The notes beneath the pieces were generated by a model. The model was not told the DNA's origin and did no database searches. It was given only the letters and a program-made list of their open reading frames with translations. This document shows, in pieces, positions 25,494 through 33,095 of a stretch of 60,809 bases of DNA. How positions within the stretch are numbered: position 1 is the stretch's first letter; each line of letters starts with the position of its first letter. The stretch covers positions 1 to 60,809 of the forward strand of contig JAOABK010000010.1 in assembly GCA_026418415.1 (NCBI GenBank), given 5' to 3'. The position numbers and the translations under genes were made by a program. This DNA comes from Pseudomonadota bacterium. Its GTDB lineage: Bacteria > CALINM01.

Positions 25494-27059
25494 ATGGAAA
25501 ACAAATTTAAACAGTCCTTGCTGGACAAATCAATTTTTTCTGTAACTTGGGAAATTGTTCCCGGAAGGGGTGCTAAGGAAAAAGCTCAGGAAACAGTCTT
25601 TGCAAATGCTGAAGCAGCGGTAAAAAGTGGTAAAATTCATGCCCTTACAATCACTGATAACCCTGGTGGCAATCCCGCTATTCTTGCTGACTACTTGGGA
25701 ATGGAAATTGTAAAAATGGGCATTGAGCCCCTTGTTCATTTCACCTGCAAAGATAAAAACAGAAATCAGATTGAGAGTCAACTTTATGCTTTAGCCCGTG
25801 CAAATGTAAGGAATTTACTTGTAATGACAGGAGATTATCCAGTTTCTGGTTATACAGGGCGAGCCAAGCCTGTTTTTGATTTAGACCCAGTTCATACTCT
25901 AAGATTAATAACAGATATGAATAATGGCCTTGAATTTGAGGCAATGGGTAAGACACATAAATTACAGGCTACTGATTTTTTTGCAGGGTGCGCAGTTTCT
26001 CCATTTAAAAGGGATGAATCAGAGCAAATGGTACAATATTATAAATTAAAAAAGAAGGTTGAAGCGGGTGCTAGCTTTATAATTCCTCAGCTTGGTTATG
26101 ATATTAGGAAATTTCATGAATTGATCCAGTTTGTTAGAGAAAATGGTTGGAATATACCAGTAATTGGTAACGTCTACATATTGCCATATGGTGCAGCAAA
26201 GTTGATGTATGAGAATAAAGTTCCAGGTTGTGTTGTTACAAAAGAACTTCTTTCGGTTCTTGAAAAGGAAAAAGATGCACCAGATAAAGGGAAGCAGGCA
26301 AGGCTTGATAGAGCAGCAAAGATGTATGGATTCTTTAAAGGTATGGGATATGATGGTGTTCATATAGGAGGTCATGGGGTTAAGTTAGAAGAAGTTGAGT
26401 ATATTATTGATAAAGGAGAAGAGTTTGCTAAGAACTGGATGGACTACGTCCATGAATTTCAATTTCCTATGCCCAATGGGTTTTATTACTATGAAAAAGA
26501 TGAGAAGACTGGATTGAATACTAAAACCCCAACGAACAGAAAGAATAGACCTCTCGATACAAATGTGCCAGCAATTTATAGCTTCAATAGATTTATGCAT
26601 GAAGTTATGTTTGAACCGGGTAAGGGACTCTTTGGTATGATGAGGGGTATTGTTAAATCAATAGATGGTAGCTCAATGGAACATGCCTTTACTAGATTTG
26701 AGCACCTAATTAAAGTCTTACTTTTTGACTGCGAAAACTGTGGTGATTGTGCCCTTTTTGAACTTGCCTTTTTATGCCCCATGAGCCAGTGTCCAAAGAA
26801 ACAGAGAAACGGCGCTTGTGGTGGATCATTCGAAGGATGGTGTGAAGTATATCCCAATAAGAAAAAATGTATTTATGTAAGAGCCTATTCAAGATTAAAG
26901 AAATACGGTGAAGAAGAGACATTGAGAGATATATATGTTCCACCCGCTAACTGGGATTTTTATCATACCGCATCATGGATAAACTTTTTCCTTGGAAGGG
27001 ATCATGTGGGAAGAAGGCTTGGTGTGCCCTATGTTCCACCTAAAAAATCATCAAAATAA
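25494..27059 (+). CDS. metF: Methylenetetrahydrofolate reductase with Cys-rich C-terminal domain
   Basis: The N-terminal part (residues about 10-300) is a MetF TIM barrel: FSVTWEIVPGRG, ALTITDNPGGNPA, NLLVMTGDYP and IPQLGYDIRKF. It reduces methylene-THF to methyl-THF. The C-terminal part (about 370-500) is the MTHFR-C type domain with many Cys (CENCGDC, CPMSQCPKKQRNGACGG, CEVYPNKKKC). That domain resembles MetV and may bind Fe-S or zinc. In acetogens the two parts are separate proteins; here they form one chain of 521 residues. The fusion fits a role in Wood-Ljungdahl C1 flow. GGGGGGAG precedes the ATG, and a strong terminator follows. Confidence 0.9.
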   Translation: MENKFKQSLLDKSIFSVTWEIVPGRGAKEKAQETVFANAEAAVKSGKIHALTITDNPGGNPAILADYLGMEIVKMGIEPLVHFTCKDKNRNQIESQLYALARANVRNLLVMTGDYPVSGYTGRAKPVFDLDPVHTLRLITDMNNGLEFEAMGKTHKLQATDFFAGCAVSPFKRDESEQMVQYYKLKKKVEAGASFIIPQLGYDIRKFHELIQFVRENGWNIPVIGNVYILPYGAAKLMYENKVPGCVVTKELLSVLEKEKDAPDKGKQARLDRAAKMYGFFKGMGYDGVHIGGHGVKLEEVEYIIDKGEEFAKNWMDYVHEFQFPMPNGFYYYEKDEKTGLNTKTPTNRKNRPLDTNVPAIYSFNRFMHEVMFEPGKGLFGMMRGIVKSIDGSSMEHAFTRFEHLIKVLLFDCENCGDCALFELAFLCPMSQCPKKQRNGACGGSFEGWCEVYPNKKKCIYVRAYSRLKKYGEEETLRDIYVPPANWDFYHTASWINFFLGRDHVGRRLGVPYVPPKKSSK

Positions 27060-27079
27060 TCTAATAATACTTAAAGGGA

Positions 27080-27110
27080 AAGAGGCTCCCCAACTGGGAG
27101 CCTCTTTTTT
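27080..27110 (+). terminator. Rho-independent terminator after metF
   Basis: The 10-bp perfect stem AGAGGCTCCC / GGGAGCCTCT has a CAACT loop and ends in six T. It closes the run of genes ending with metF, only 10 bases before the epimerase start. Confidence 0.93.
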
Positions 27111-27119
27111 AGGAGCCAA

Positions 27120-28094
27120 ATGATGAAGATACTTGTTACTGGTGGTGCGGGGTTTATAGGTAGTCATGTTGTTGATGGATATATCAAAAAAGGTTATGAA
27201 GTTGTAATAATTGATAATTTATCCTCAGGGAAATGGGAAAATATTAATAAAAAAGCTAAATTTTACCTTCTTGATATAAGAAATTTAAGTGAATTAAGTA
27301 AAGTATTTGACAGAGAAAAATTTGATATAGTGAATCATCATGCAGCCCAGATAAGTGTACCCTATAGTGTAGAAAATCCCCTTGAAGATGCTCAGATTAA
27401 TGTTTGTGGATTTATTAATATCCTTGAGTTGTCAGTAAAGCATAAAGTAAAAAAGGTTATTTTCATATCCAGTGGTGGTGCTATATATGGTGAAGCTGAT
27501 GAGTATCCAACCACAGAAAATTATGAGCCCAAACCCCTATCACCATATGCAATAACAAAGCTCGTTTCAGAAAAATATCTTTATTATTATAATCATAGAT
27601 ATGGCGTTGATTATACTGTTTTGAGATATGCGAATGTTTATGGCCCAAGACAGATTCCTCATGGAGAAGCAGGGGTTGTAAGCATTTTTATGACAAAGCT
27701 TTTAAATGGTGAAAAATGCATAATATATGCATATAAAGATGAGCCCGAGGGGATGAAAAGGGACTATATATACGTTAAGGATGTTGTAAGTGCTAATATT
27801 GCTGTTATTGATAAAGGGTCAAAGGAGGCATTCAATATTGGTACAGGGATACCTACTTCAACTGAAACATTGTATTTAAAAGTTTTTGAAAATATGAAAG
27901 GAATTGCTAAAATCCCAGATAAGCTTAAGAAGCCATTGAAAGATAAAGAAAGACCAGGGGATATAAGAAGGAGCTGTCTAAATATAGAAAAAGCAAAGAA
28001 AATTCTAAATTGGAGCCCCATGTATAATTTAGATCAGGGAATTAAAGAGACAGCACTTTGGCATATTAAAAACTATGAGGGTAAAGGTAAATGA
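27120..28094 (+). CDS. NAD-dependent sugar epimerase/dehydratase (GalE-like)
   Basis: This extended SDR enzyme of 324 residues has the N-terminal VTGGAGFIGSH Rossmann motif, the catalytic Ser in ISSGGAIYGE, and the YAITK (YxxxK) pair. The segment VLRYANVYGPRQ and a C-terminal GTGIPTSTETL region match UDP-glucose/UDP-GlcNAc 4-epimerases. The product is likely a nucleotide sugar for surface polysaccharide. Which sugar is used is not decidable. AGGAG precedes two adjacent ATGs (27120, 27123). It overlaps argH by 4 bases. Confidence 0.87.
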   Translation: MMKILVTGGAGFIGSHVVDGYIKKGYEVVIIDNLSSGKWENINKKAKFYLLDIRNLSELSKVFDREKFDIVNHHAAQISVPYSVENPLEDAQINVCGFINILELSVKHKVKKVIFISSGGAIYGEADEYPTTENYEPKPLSPYAITKLVSEKYLYYYNHRYGVDYTVLRYANVYGPRQIPHGEAGVVSIFMTKLLNGEKCIIYAYKDEPEGMKRDYIYVKDVVSANIAVIDKGSKEAFNIGTGIPTSTETLYLKVFENMKGIAKIPDKLKKPLKDKERPGDIRRSCLNIEKAKKILNWSPMYNLDQGIKETALWHIKNYEGKGK

Positions 28095-29470
28095 AAAAGC
28101 CTTGGTCTGGCAGATTCTCAAAGAAAACAAATAAGCTTGTTGAATCTTTCACTGAATCCATATCCTTTGATAAAAGACTTTATGAGGATGATATTGAGGG
28201 TAGCATCGCTCATGTCACAATGTTAAAGAAACAAAAGATTCTTACAGAAAAGGAAGCCAATTTAATAATAAAGGGGCTTGGAGAGATAAAAAGTGAGATA
28301 GAGAAAGGAGAATTTGAGTTTAAAGAAGAGTTTGAAGACATTCACATGGCTATTGAGGCGAGGCTAAAAGAGAAAATAGGAGATATTGCAGGGAAGCTTC
28401 ACACAGCAAGGAGTAGAAATGATCAAGTTGCACTTGATATTAGGCTTTATGTAAAAAGAAAGGTTATAGAAATCTATAATTTATTGGAATCATTACAAAA
28501 AGTTTTTATAGAAAAAGCAGAAAAGTATAAAGATTGCATTTCTCCAGCCTATACTCATTTGCAAAGGGCACAGCCAGTTTTTTTAGGACATTACTTGTTA
28601 GCCTTTGTTGAGATGTGGGAGCGGGATAAATCGAGATTAATAGACTGTTATAAAAGAATGGATTATTCACCTCTGGGCTCATGTGCACTTGCTGGAACAA
28701 CCTTTCCCCTTGATAGAGAATTTGTAGCAAAAAAATTAGGTTTTTCTGGCGTCACGACAAACAGTATGGATGCAGTATCTGACAGAGATTTTGCAATAGA
28801 ATTGCTCTCAATATTATCCATTATAATGATGCATCTTTCTCGATTATCTGAAGATATGATTTTGTGGAATACCTATGAATTTTCTTTTGTAATACTTCCA
28901 GATGATTTTTGTACAGGTAGTAGTATAATGCCTCAAAAGAAAAATCCAGATGTTTTAGAGTTGGTAAGGGGTAAGACTGGTAGGGTTTATGGAAGTTTAA
29001 TTGCCCTATTAACTATTATGAAAGGCCTTCCTCTTACATATAACAGGGATATGCAAGAAGATAAAGAGCAGATTTTTAATGGTATAGATACGGTAATAAA
29101 ATCCCTTGAGATATTGGTACCAATTTTTGAAAGGACTGAGTTTAATGTTAAAAAACTTATGGATGAGAGTAAAAAAGGGTTTATTTTAGCAACTGAAATA
29201 GCTGATTATTTGGCAAAAAAAGGGGTTCCCTTTCGCACAGCCCATGAGATAACAGGGAAAATTGTTGCCTATTGCGAGAAGAACAATAAAGATTTATATG
29301 ATTTATCTTTAGGAGAGTTTAAAAGATTCTACCCCGAGTTTGACAGAGACATACTCGATGCAATTAGCATAGAAAAAGCAGTGGGTGCAAAAAATGTTGT
29401 TGGTGGTACTGGTAAAAAGTCTATACAAAATCAAATAAAAATGTGGAAAAAAAGGCTTAAACTTGAGTAG
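28091..29470 (+). CDS. argH: Argininosuccinate lyase
   Basis: ArgH cleaves argininosuccinate to arginine and fumarate. The signature GSSIMPQKKNPD is intact, with the catalytic Ser, and LHTARSRNDQVALDIRLYVK and TYTHLQ-type (AYTHLQRAQP) motifs are present. The N-terminus MKKPWSGRFSKKTNKLVESFTES and the 459-residue length are typical. No other arg gene is nearby. A lipoprotein gene overlaps its end. Confidence 0.96.
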   Translation: MKKPWSGRFSKKTNKLVESFTESISFDKRLYEDDIEGSIAHVTMLKKQKILTEKEANLIIKGLGEIKSEIEKGEFEFKEEFEDIHMAIEARLKEKIGDIAGKLHTARSRNDQVALDIRLYVKRKVIEIYNLLESLQKVFIEKAEKYKDCISPAYTHLQRAQPVFLGHYLLAFVEMWERDKSRLIDCYKRMDYSPLGSCALAGTTFPLDREFVAKKLGFSGVTTNSMDAVSDRDFAIELLSILSIIMMHLSRLSEDMILWNTYEFSFVILPDDFCTGSSIMPQKKNPDVLELVRGKTGRVYGSLIALLTIMKGLPLTYNRDMQEDKEQIFNGIDTVIKSLEILVPIFERTEFNVKKLMDESKKGFILATEIADYLAKKGVPFRTAHEITGKIVAYCEKNNKDLYDLSLGEFKRFYPEFDRDILDAISIEKAVGAKNVVGGTGKKSIQNQIKMWKKRLKLE

Positions 29471-30113
29471 AAAGGCGATTTTTTTTCTGATAATTTGCTT
29501 TTTTTTGGGTTTCCATGGCTGTGGTAAAAAGGGACCACTTAGACCTCCTATTGTAAGCCTTCCTGGGGTTAAGGAAGCATCTTTTTTACCATCCGAAGAT
29601 AGAATTTTGATTAATGCCATAATGGATAGGGAGATCGATTTTTTTAAGATTGAGCGAATAGAACTTGATACTAATAAAAAGCCTTTACAACAAAAGTTAA
29701 TTTATGAAGGGATAGAAAATAAAGTCTCATTTATCGATAAAAATCTTGATAGAGAGAAAAATTATCAATATAAAATTACCCCCTATCTTAAAAACAGAAA
29801 ACAAGGTAAGATCTATATCTCAAATCCCATCAGTATTAAAGTTATTATGCCACCCTATAACCTGAAAGGCGAAATTTTAGAAACAAAGGGTACAGTTTCC
29901 CTCTATTTTGAAGGGGAGCATTGTGAGTCTTTTAATATTTATAGATACAAAAGCGGTGATAAGAAGCCTTTTAAACCATTTGCAAATGTAGATAAAACCT
30001 TTTTTGTCGATGAAATGCCACTATATGGTGTAGAACTAATATATGAAGTCTCTTGCGTAGTAAAAGGTCAGGAAAGCATTAATAACCCAACTTTTAAAGT
30101 AATAATAAAGTGA
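29463..30113 (+). CDS. LptM-like lipoprotein with C-terminal extension
   Basis: This 216-residue protein starts with a lipoprotein signal (lipobox FHGC) followed at once by GKKGPLRPP, the LptM/YifL signature. In E. coli, LptM is a very short lipoprotein that stabilises the LptDE complex. Here the motif is followed by about 180 residues with two apparent beta-sandwich (fibronectin III-like) repeats, e.g. FIDKNLDREKNYQYKITPY. The start is TTG 29463, inside the end of argH, and no later start would keep the signal. An argH-lipoprotein pair is known in deltaproteobacteria. It may be outer-membrane anchored. Confidence 0.75.
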   Translation: MSRKAIFFLIICFFLGFHGCGKKGPLRPPIVSLPGVKEASFLPSEDRILINAIMDREIDFFKIERIELDTNKKPLQQKLIYEGIENKVSFIDKNLDREKNYQYKITPYLKNRKQGKIYISNPISIKVIMPPYNLKGEILETKGTVSLYFEGEHCESFNIYRYKSGDKKPFKPFANVDKTFFVDEMPLYGVELIYEVSCVVKGQESINNPTFKVIIK

Positions 30114-30121
30114 GGTTATCT

Positions 30122-30658
30122 ATGCATGAGGTGAGGATTAATAATACAAAACTAATATTAAAAATAGGTGATATTACAGAAGAAGAGGTAGATGCCATAG
30201 TAAATGCTGCAAATCCTACACTTTTAGGCGGTGGGGGTGTAGATGGTGCAATACATGCAAAAGGTGGTCCTAAGATTTTAGAAGAATGTAAGAAGATAGG
30301 TGGGTGCAAGCCTGGCGAAGCAGTAATTACGACTGGTGGTAATCTTAAAGCAAAGTATGTTATTCATACGGTAGGACCTATATGGCATGGTGGAAGCAAT
30401 GGGGAAGAAGAAATTCTAAAAAGAGCTTATATAAATAGCCTTAAGATTGCTAAGCATAATAAAGTTAAAACAATATCATTTCCTTCAATAAGTACTGGTG
30501 CCTATGGATATCCAGTTGAATTGGCAAGTAAGGTTGCCCTCTCTTCAATTATTGATTTTATAAAAGGGGATGATTTTTTTGAAGAAGTGAGGATGGTACT
30601 CTTTAAAGAAAAAGATTATCATGTCTATTTAAGGGCCCTTGAAAGCCTGTCTAAATAA
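30122..30658 (+). CDS. Macro-domain protein (ADP-ribose / O-acetyl-ADP-ribose deacylase-like)
   Basis: This is a single macro domain of 178 residues: GDITEEEVDAIVNAANPTLLGGGGVDGAIH, YVIHTVGPIWHGG and SFPSISTGAYGYPVE. These are the ligand-binding loops of MacroD/YmdB enzymes, which remove ADP-ribose from proteins or hydrolyse O-acetyl-ADP-ribose. I chose ATG 30122 with GTGAGG as ribosome site; the GTG at 30110 is less likely. It follows the lipoprotein gene closely. Confidence 0.9.
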   Translation: MHEVRINNTKLILKIGDITEEEVDAIVNAANPTLLGGGGVDGAIHAKGGPKILEECKKIGGCKPGEAVITTGGNLKAKYVIHTVGPIWHGGSNGEEEILKRAYINSLKIAKHNKVKTISFPSISTGAYGYPVELASKVALSSIIDFIKGDDFFEEVRMVLFKEKDYHVYLRALESLSK

Positions 30659-30664
30659 CTATAT

Positions 30665-30693
30665 TTGCTTTTTTATGAACATTTATTCATAAT
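30665..30693 (+). promoter_or_regulatory. Promoter of the VKOR-thioredoxin gene; predicts a leaderless mRNA
   Basis: TTGCTT (30665-30670), a 17-base spacer and CATAAT (30688-30693). Six bases separate the -10 from the ATG at 30700, and no Shine-Dalgarno is present. Confidence 0.55.
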
Positions 30694-30699
30694 TTAAGT

Positions 30700-31593
30700 A
30701 TGAATCGGAGAATAGATCTTTTAAATAAGCTCTTTGTGTTTTTTTCTGTTGCAGGTATTTTACTTATTTCAGTCGAGCTAATTTTGAACTTCTTTGGTAA
30801 AAAACTATGTGAGACCGAAGGTTGCGAGCTTGTAGCTAAACAGGTTAGATATGGTGATTGGGTTATACTAATACTTGGCATATTCACCTTTTTTGCTTTA
30901 TTGATAACCTTTATTCTTTATTTGAAAAAAAATAAAGAAGGTAAAGGGGAAAAAGCAAATTTTTACAATTCCCTATGCTCCTATATTTTAATTATTTCCC
31001 TTGCGAGTGAAGGCTTTTTTACAGGTTATCAAGCCTTTCGCCTTTTTGTGCCCTGTTATTTTTGTTTGATAGTATTTACTTTAATAGTTATATTAAGTTT
31101 ACTAAAGCTAATGATGGGAGCGAAGGAGATGGTTGCGGGTTTTGGTGCATTTTTTGGTGTTTTCATGCTCTTCTACCTTGTTTTACCAGTAGATACAATA
31201 GGTAAATTGCCAGAAGAAAAACTCGTTATATTTTATAGTGAGAATTGTAAACACTGTAAGGAATTAATGAAAGAGTTAGAAGAAAAAAAGATTGAAATCC
31301 CTCATATACTTATAGATGACAACCCAAACTTCTTAAAAAACGTGGGTATAGATAAGGTGCCTGTTCTTTTTATTAATTTACCTGGCGAAAAGAGGTTTCT
31401 TGTAGGTTTAACAAATATAAGGGCCTATCTTTTCCCAGAATTAGAGAAAAGGGATGAAAAGAAAGCGAGTACAGAGAAAAATAAAATTAAAAAATCTCAA
31501 GAGCCCAAATCCATACTTGATTTAGCTCCAACTTCTCCTTTTTTGAAGCCACCTGAAGGGGCTTGTGATGAGACGAAAGAAGACTGTGATTAA
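30700..31593 (+). CDS. VKOR-like membrane protein fused to a thioredoxin-like domain
   Basis: The first 165 residues hold about five TM helices. A CETEGC pair (C37, C42) sits after TM1 and CYFC (C119, C122) at the start of TM4, the redox layout of bacterial vitamin K epoxide reductase homologues. A thioredoxin-like domain follows (about 173-245) with CKHC (C183, C186) and a cis-Pro-like VPVLF. The C-terminal tail is charged and ends [11 protein letters not shown]. Such fusions oxidise exported proteins using quinone. The assignment rests on Cys placement and topology, as overall similarity is weak. The next gene, 17 bases on, encodes a secreted hydrolase. Confidence 0.72.
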   Translation: MNRRIDLLNKLFVFFSVAGILLISVELILNFFGKKLCETEGCELVAKQVRYGDWVILILGIFTFFALLITFILYLKKNKEGKGEKANFYNSLCSYILIISLASEGFFTGYQAFRLFVPCYFCLIVFTLIVILSLLKLMMGAKEMVAGFGAFFGVFMLFYLVLPVDTIGKLPEEKLVIFYSENCKHCKELMKELEEKKIEIPHILIDDNPNFLKNVGIDKVPVLFINLPGEKRFLVGLTNIRAYLFPELEKRDEKKASTEKNKIKKSQEPKSILDLAPTSPFLKPPEGACDETKEDCD

Positions 31594-31610
31594 CTTATAA
31601 GGAGGTCAGT

Positions 31611-32414
31611 ATGAAAAAGATTTTAGCCTTTTTTTTTCTATTCTATCTAATTGGAATTGGCTATTGTAAAACAGAGCTATTGTGGTATGGGCATTCAGGT
31701 TTTAGTATAAAAACACCCTCTGGTAAGATATTGCTTATTGATCCCTGGATTACTAATCCAGCAAATAAAGAAGGTCAAAAACAATTAGAAGAGCTAAAAC
31801 AGGTTGACTTAATCTTACTCACCCATGCCCATGGTGATCATATAGGAAATACAGTGGAAATTGCAAAGAAAACAGGAGCAAAACTTGTCGCAACCTTTGA
31901 TTTAGGCAAGGCAATGGTCAATTATGCAGGTTTTCCAGAAAAGCAGTTTGGTTATGATACTACAGGTAATTTTGGAGGGGAAATAATTCTGTTAAATGGT
32001 GAGGTTAAGGTTTTATTTGTTCCTGCTCTTCATAGTTCAGCTTTAGAGACTACAGGGTCTCCGAAAGGGCTAATTTATGGTGGTAATCCTGGTGGCTTTT
32101 TAATTACCATAAAAAATGGTCCAGTAATTTATCACACAGGTGATACCGATTTGTTTGAGGATATGAAATTAATTGGACAACTTTATAAGGTAGATATAAT
32201 GCTTGCTTGTATTGGAGATAAATTTACTATGGGACCTAAAAGAGCAAGTATTGCGGTTAAATATGTAAATCCAAAGATAGTTATTCCAATGCATTTTGGG
32301 ACTTTTCCAGTTCTTACTGGGACTGTCGAAGAGTTTGAAAAAAGTTTAGCAGAAGAAAAGGTTGCCACAAGGTTAAGAAAATTAAAAATTGGAGAAGTAA
32401 TGGTTATTGAATAA
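31611..32414 (+). CDS. Secreted metallo-beta-lactamase-fold hydrolase (UPF0173-like)
   Basis: This 267-residue protein has a signal peptide (residues 1-19) and a MBL-fold zinc motif [10 protein letters not shown], a second His (ALHSSALE), DTDLF (Asp ligand) and PMHFGTFP (late His). It matches the family of small metal-dependent hydrolases annotated UPF0173, normally cytoplasmic; here an export signal is present. The substrate is unknown. AAGGAGG precedes the ATG. It follows the VKOR-like gene, which may be relevant to export. Confidence 0.82.
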   Translation: MKKILAFFFLFYLIGIGYCKTELLWYGHSGFSIKTPSGKILLIDPWITNPANKEGQKQLEELKQVDLILLTHAHGDHIGNTVEIAKKTGAKLVATFDLGKAMVNYAGFPEKQFGYDTTGNFGGEIILLNGEVKVLFVPALHSSALETTGSPKGLIYGGNPGGFLITIKNGPVIYHTGDTDLFEDMKLIGQLYKVDIMLACIGDKFTMGPKRASIAVKYVNPKIVIPMHFGTFPVLTGTVEEFEKSLAEEKVATRLRKLKIGEVMVIE

Positions 32415-32423
32415 GGAAATAAA

Positions 32424-32999
32424 TTATTTGTTAAAGGCTATTTTGTAACTTTCCAGTTCTTTCATAATATTGTTATAACAATCTGGACATATACCATGTG
32501 ATATATGTGGAAGAACTGGTTTATTGAAAATTTTAAGGTATTTCACTGCTTTAGCTGTTTCCATCCAGGTTGTTTCATCTACCTTAATAGTTTTACAATA
32601 ACTGCACATTTTTAGAAAATTTCCTTCTCTTTTCACTATTTTTTTTAAAATGCTAACAGGTTTTCTTTTAACTTCTTTTTTTATTAGACTTTGAAACTCT
32701 ATTTTACCATTATCCAAAGGGATAATGGTTAGATCTAAAAATCTTTTTGTATCCGGACCGTCACACATTATTGGAATTGTTATTTCCTTTTTGAGTAATC
32801 TAACATGGTCTATAATTAGTTTGTATATGTGTTTAGTTTCAAAGTCTTTTATATACCGCCATAGGGGATTACCAAGTATATTTGTGGATTTATTATCCGG
32901 TAATCCATCATTTTCTAAAGCAAATTTATCCCAAGCCCCTTCGATACTGTAGATAATATCATCATTGTTAATCCTATATATGATTAAATTGTCATCCAT
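32424..32999 (-). CDS. PAS-like protein with C-terminal CxxC...CPxC module
   Basis: This 191-residue soluble protein has a PAS-like N-terminal part (residues about 1-115) that resembles a small ligand-sensing domain. The C-terminal module carries C132, C135, a Trp at 145, H168, C171 and C174, in the pattern CSYCK...W...SHGICPDC. The same module ends the protein encoded divergently at 33096. It probably binds a metal such as zinc, though heme or an Fe-S cluster is possible. No output domain is present. The start has an extended -10 six bases upstream and no Shine-Dalgarno. Confidence 0.7.
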   Translation of the reverse strand: MDDNLIIYRINNDDIIYSIEGAWDKFALENDGLPDNKSTNILGNPLWRYIKDFETKHIYKLIIDHVRLLKKEITIPIMCDGPDTKRFLDLTIIPLDNGKIEFQSLIKKEVKRKPVSILKKIVKREGNFLKMCSYCKTIKVDETTWMETAKAVKYLKIFNKPVLPHISHGICPDCYNNIMKELESYKIAFNK

Positions 33000-33005
33000 A
33001 GTTTA

Positions 33006-33014
33006 AGGATAACA
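33006..33014 (-). promoter_or_regulatory. Extended -10 promoter of the PAS/Cys-module gene; leaderless
   Basis: Reading leftward, TG-t-TATCCT is an extended -10 with six bases to the ATG at 32999. No ribosome site or clear -35 is visible. Confidence 0.5.
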
Positions 33015-33080
33015 TAAATTTTTCAAAAATGAACTTTTAAATAAAGATTAACTTAACCTCTTTAATAGAAAATTGAAAAA

Positions 33081-33089
33081 TGCTAAAAT
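33081..33089 (+). promoter_or_regulatory. Extended -10 promoter of the sensor gene at 33096; leaderless
   Basis: TG-c-TAAAAT is an extended -10; six bases separate it from the ATG at 33096. No Shine-Dalgarno is present. Confidence 0.55.
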
Positions 33090-33095
33090 CAAGCC

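Noticed and set aside
26046-26375. Cys-rich reverse ORF opposite metF
   Set aside because: It is a shadow of the conserved MTHFR barrel with no start signal.
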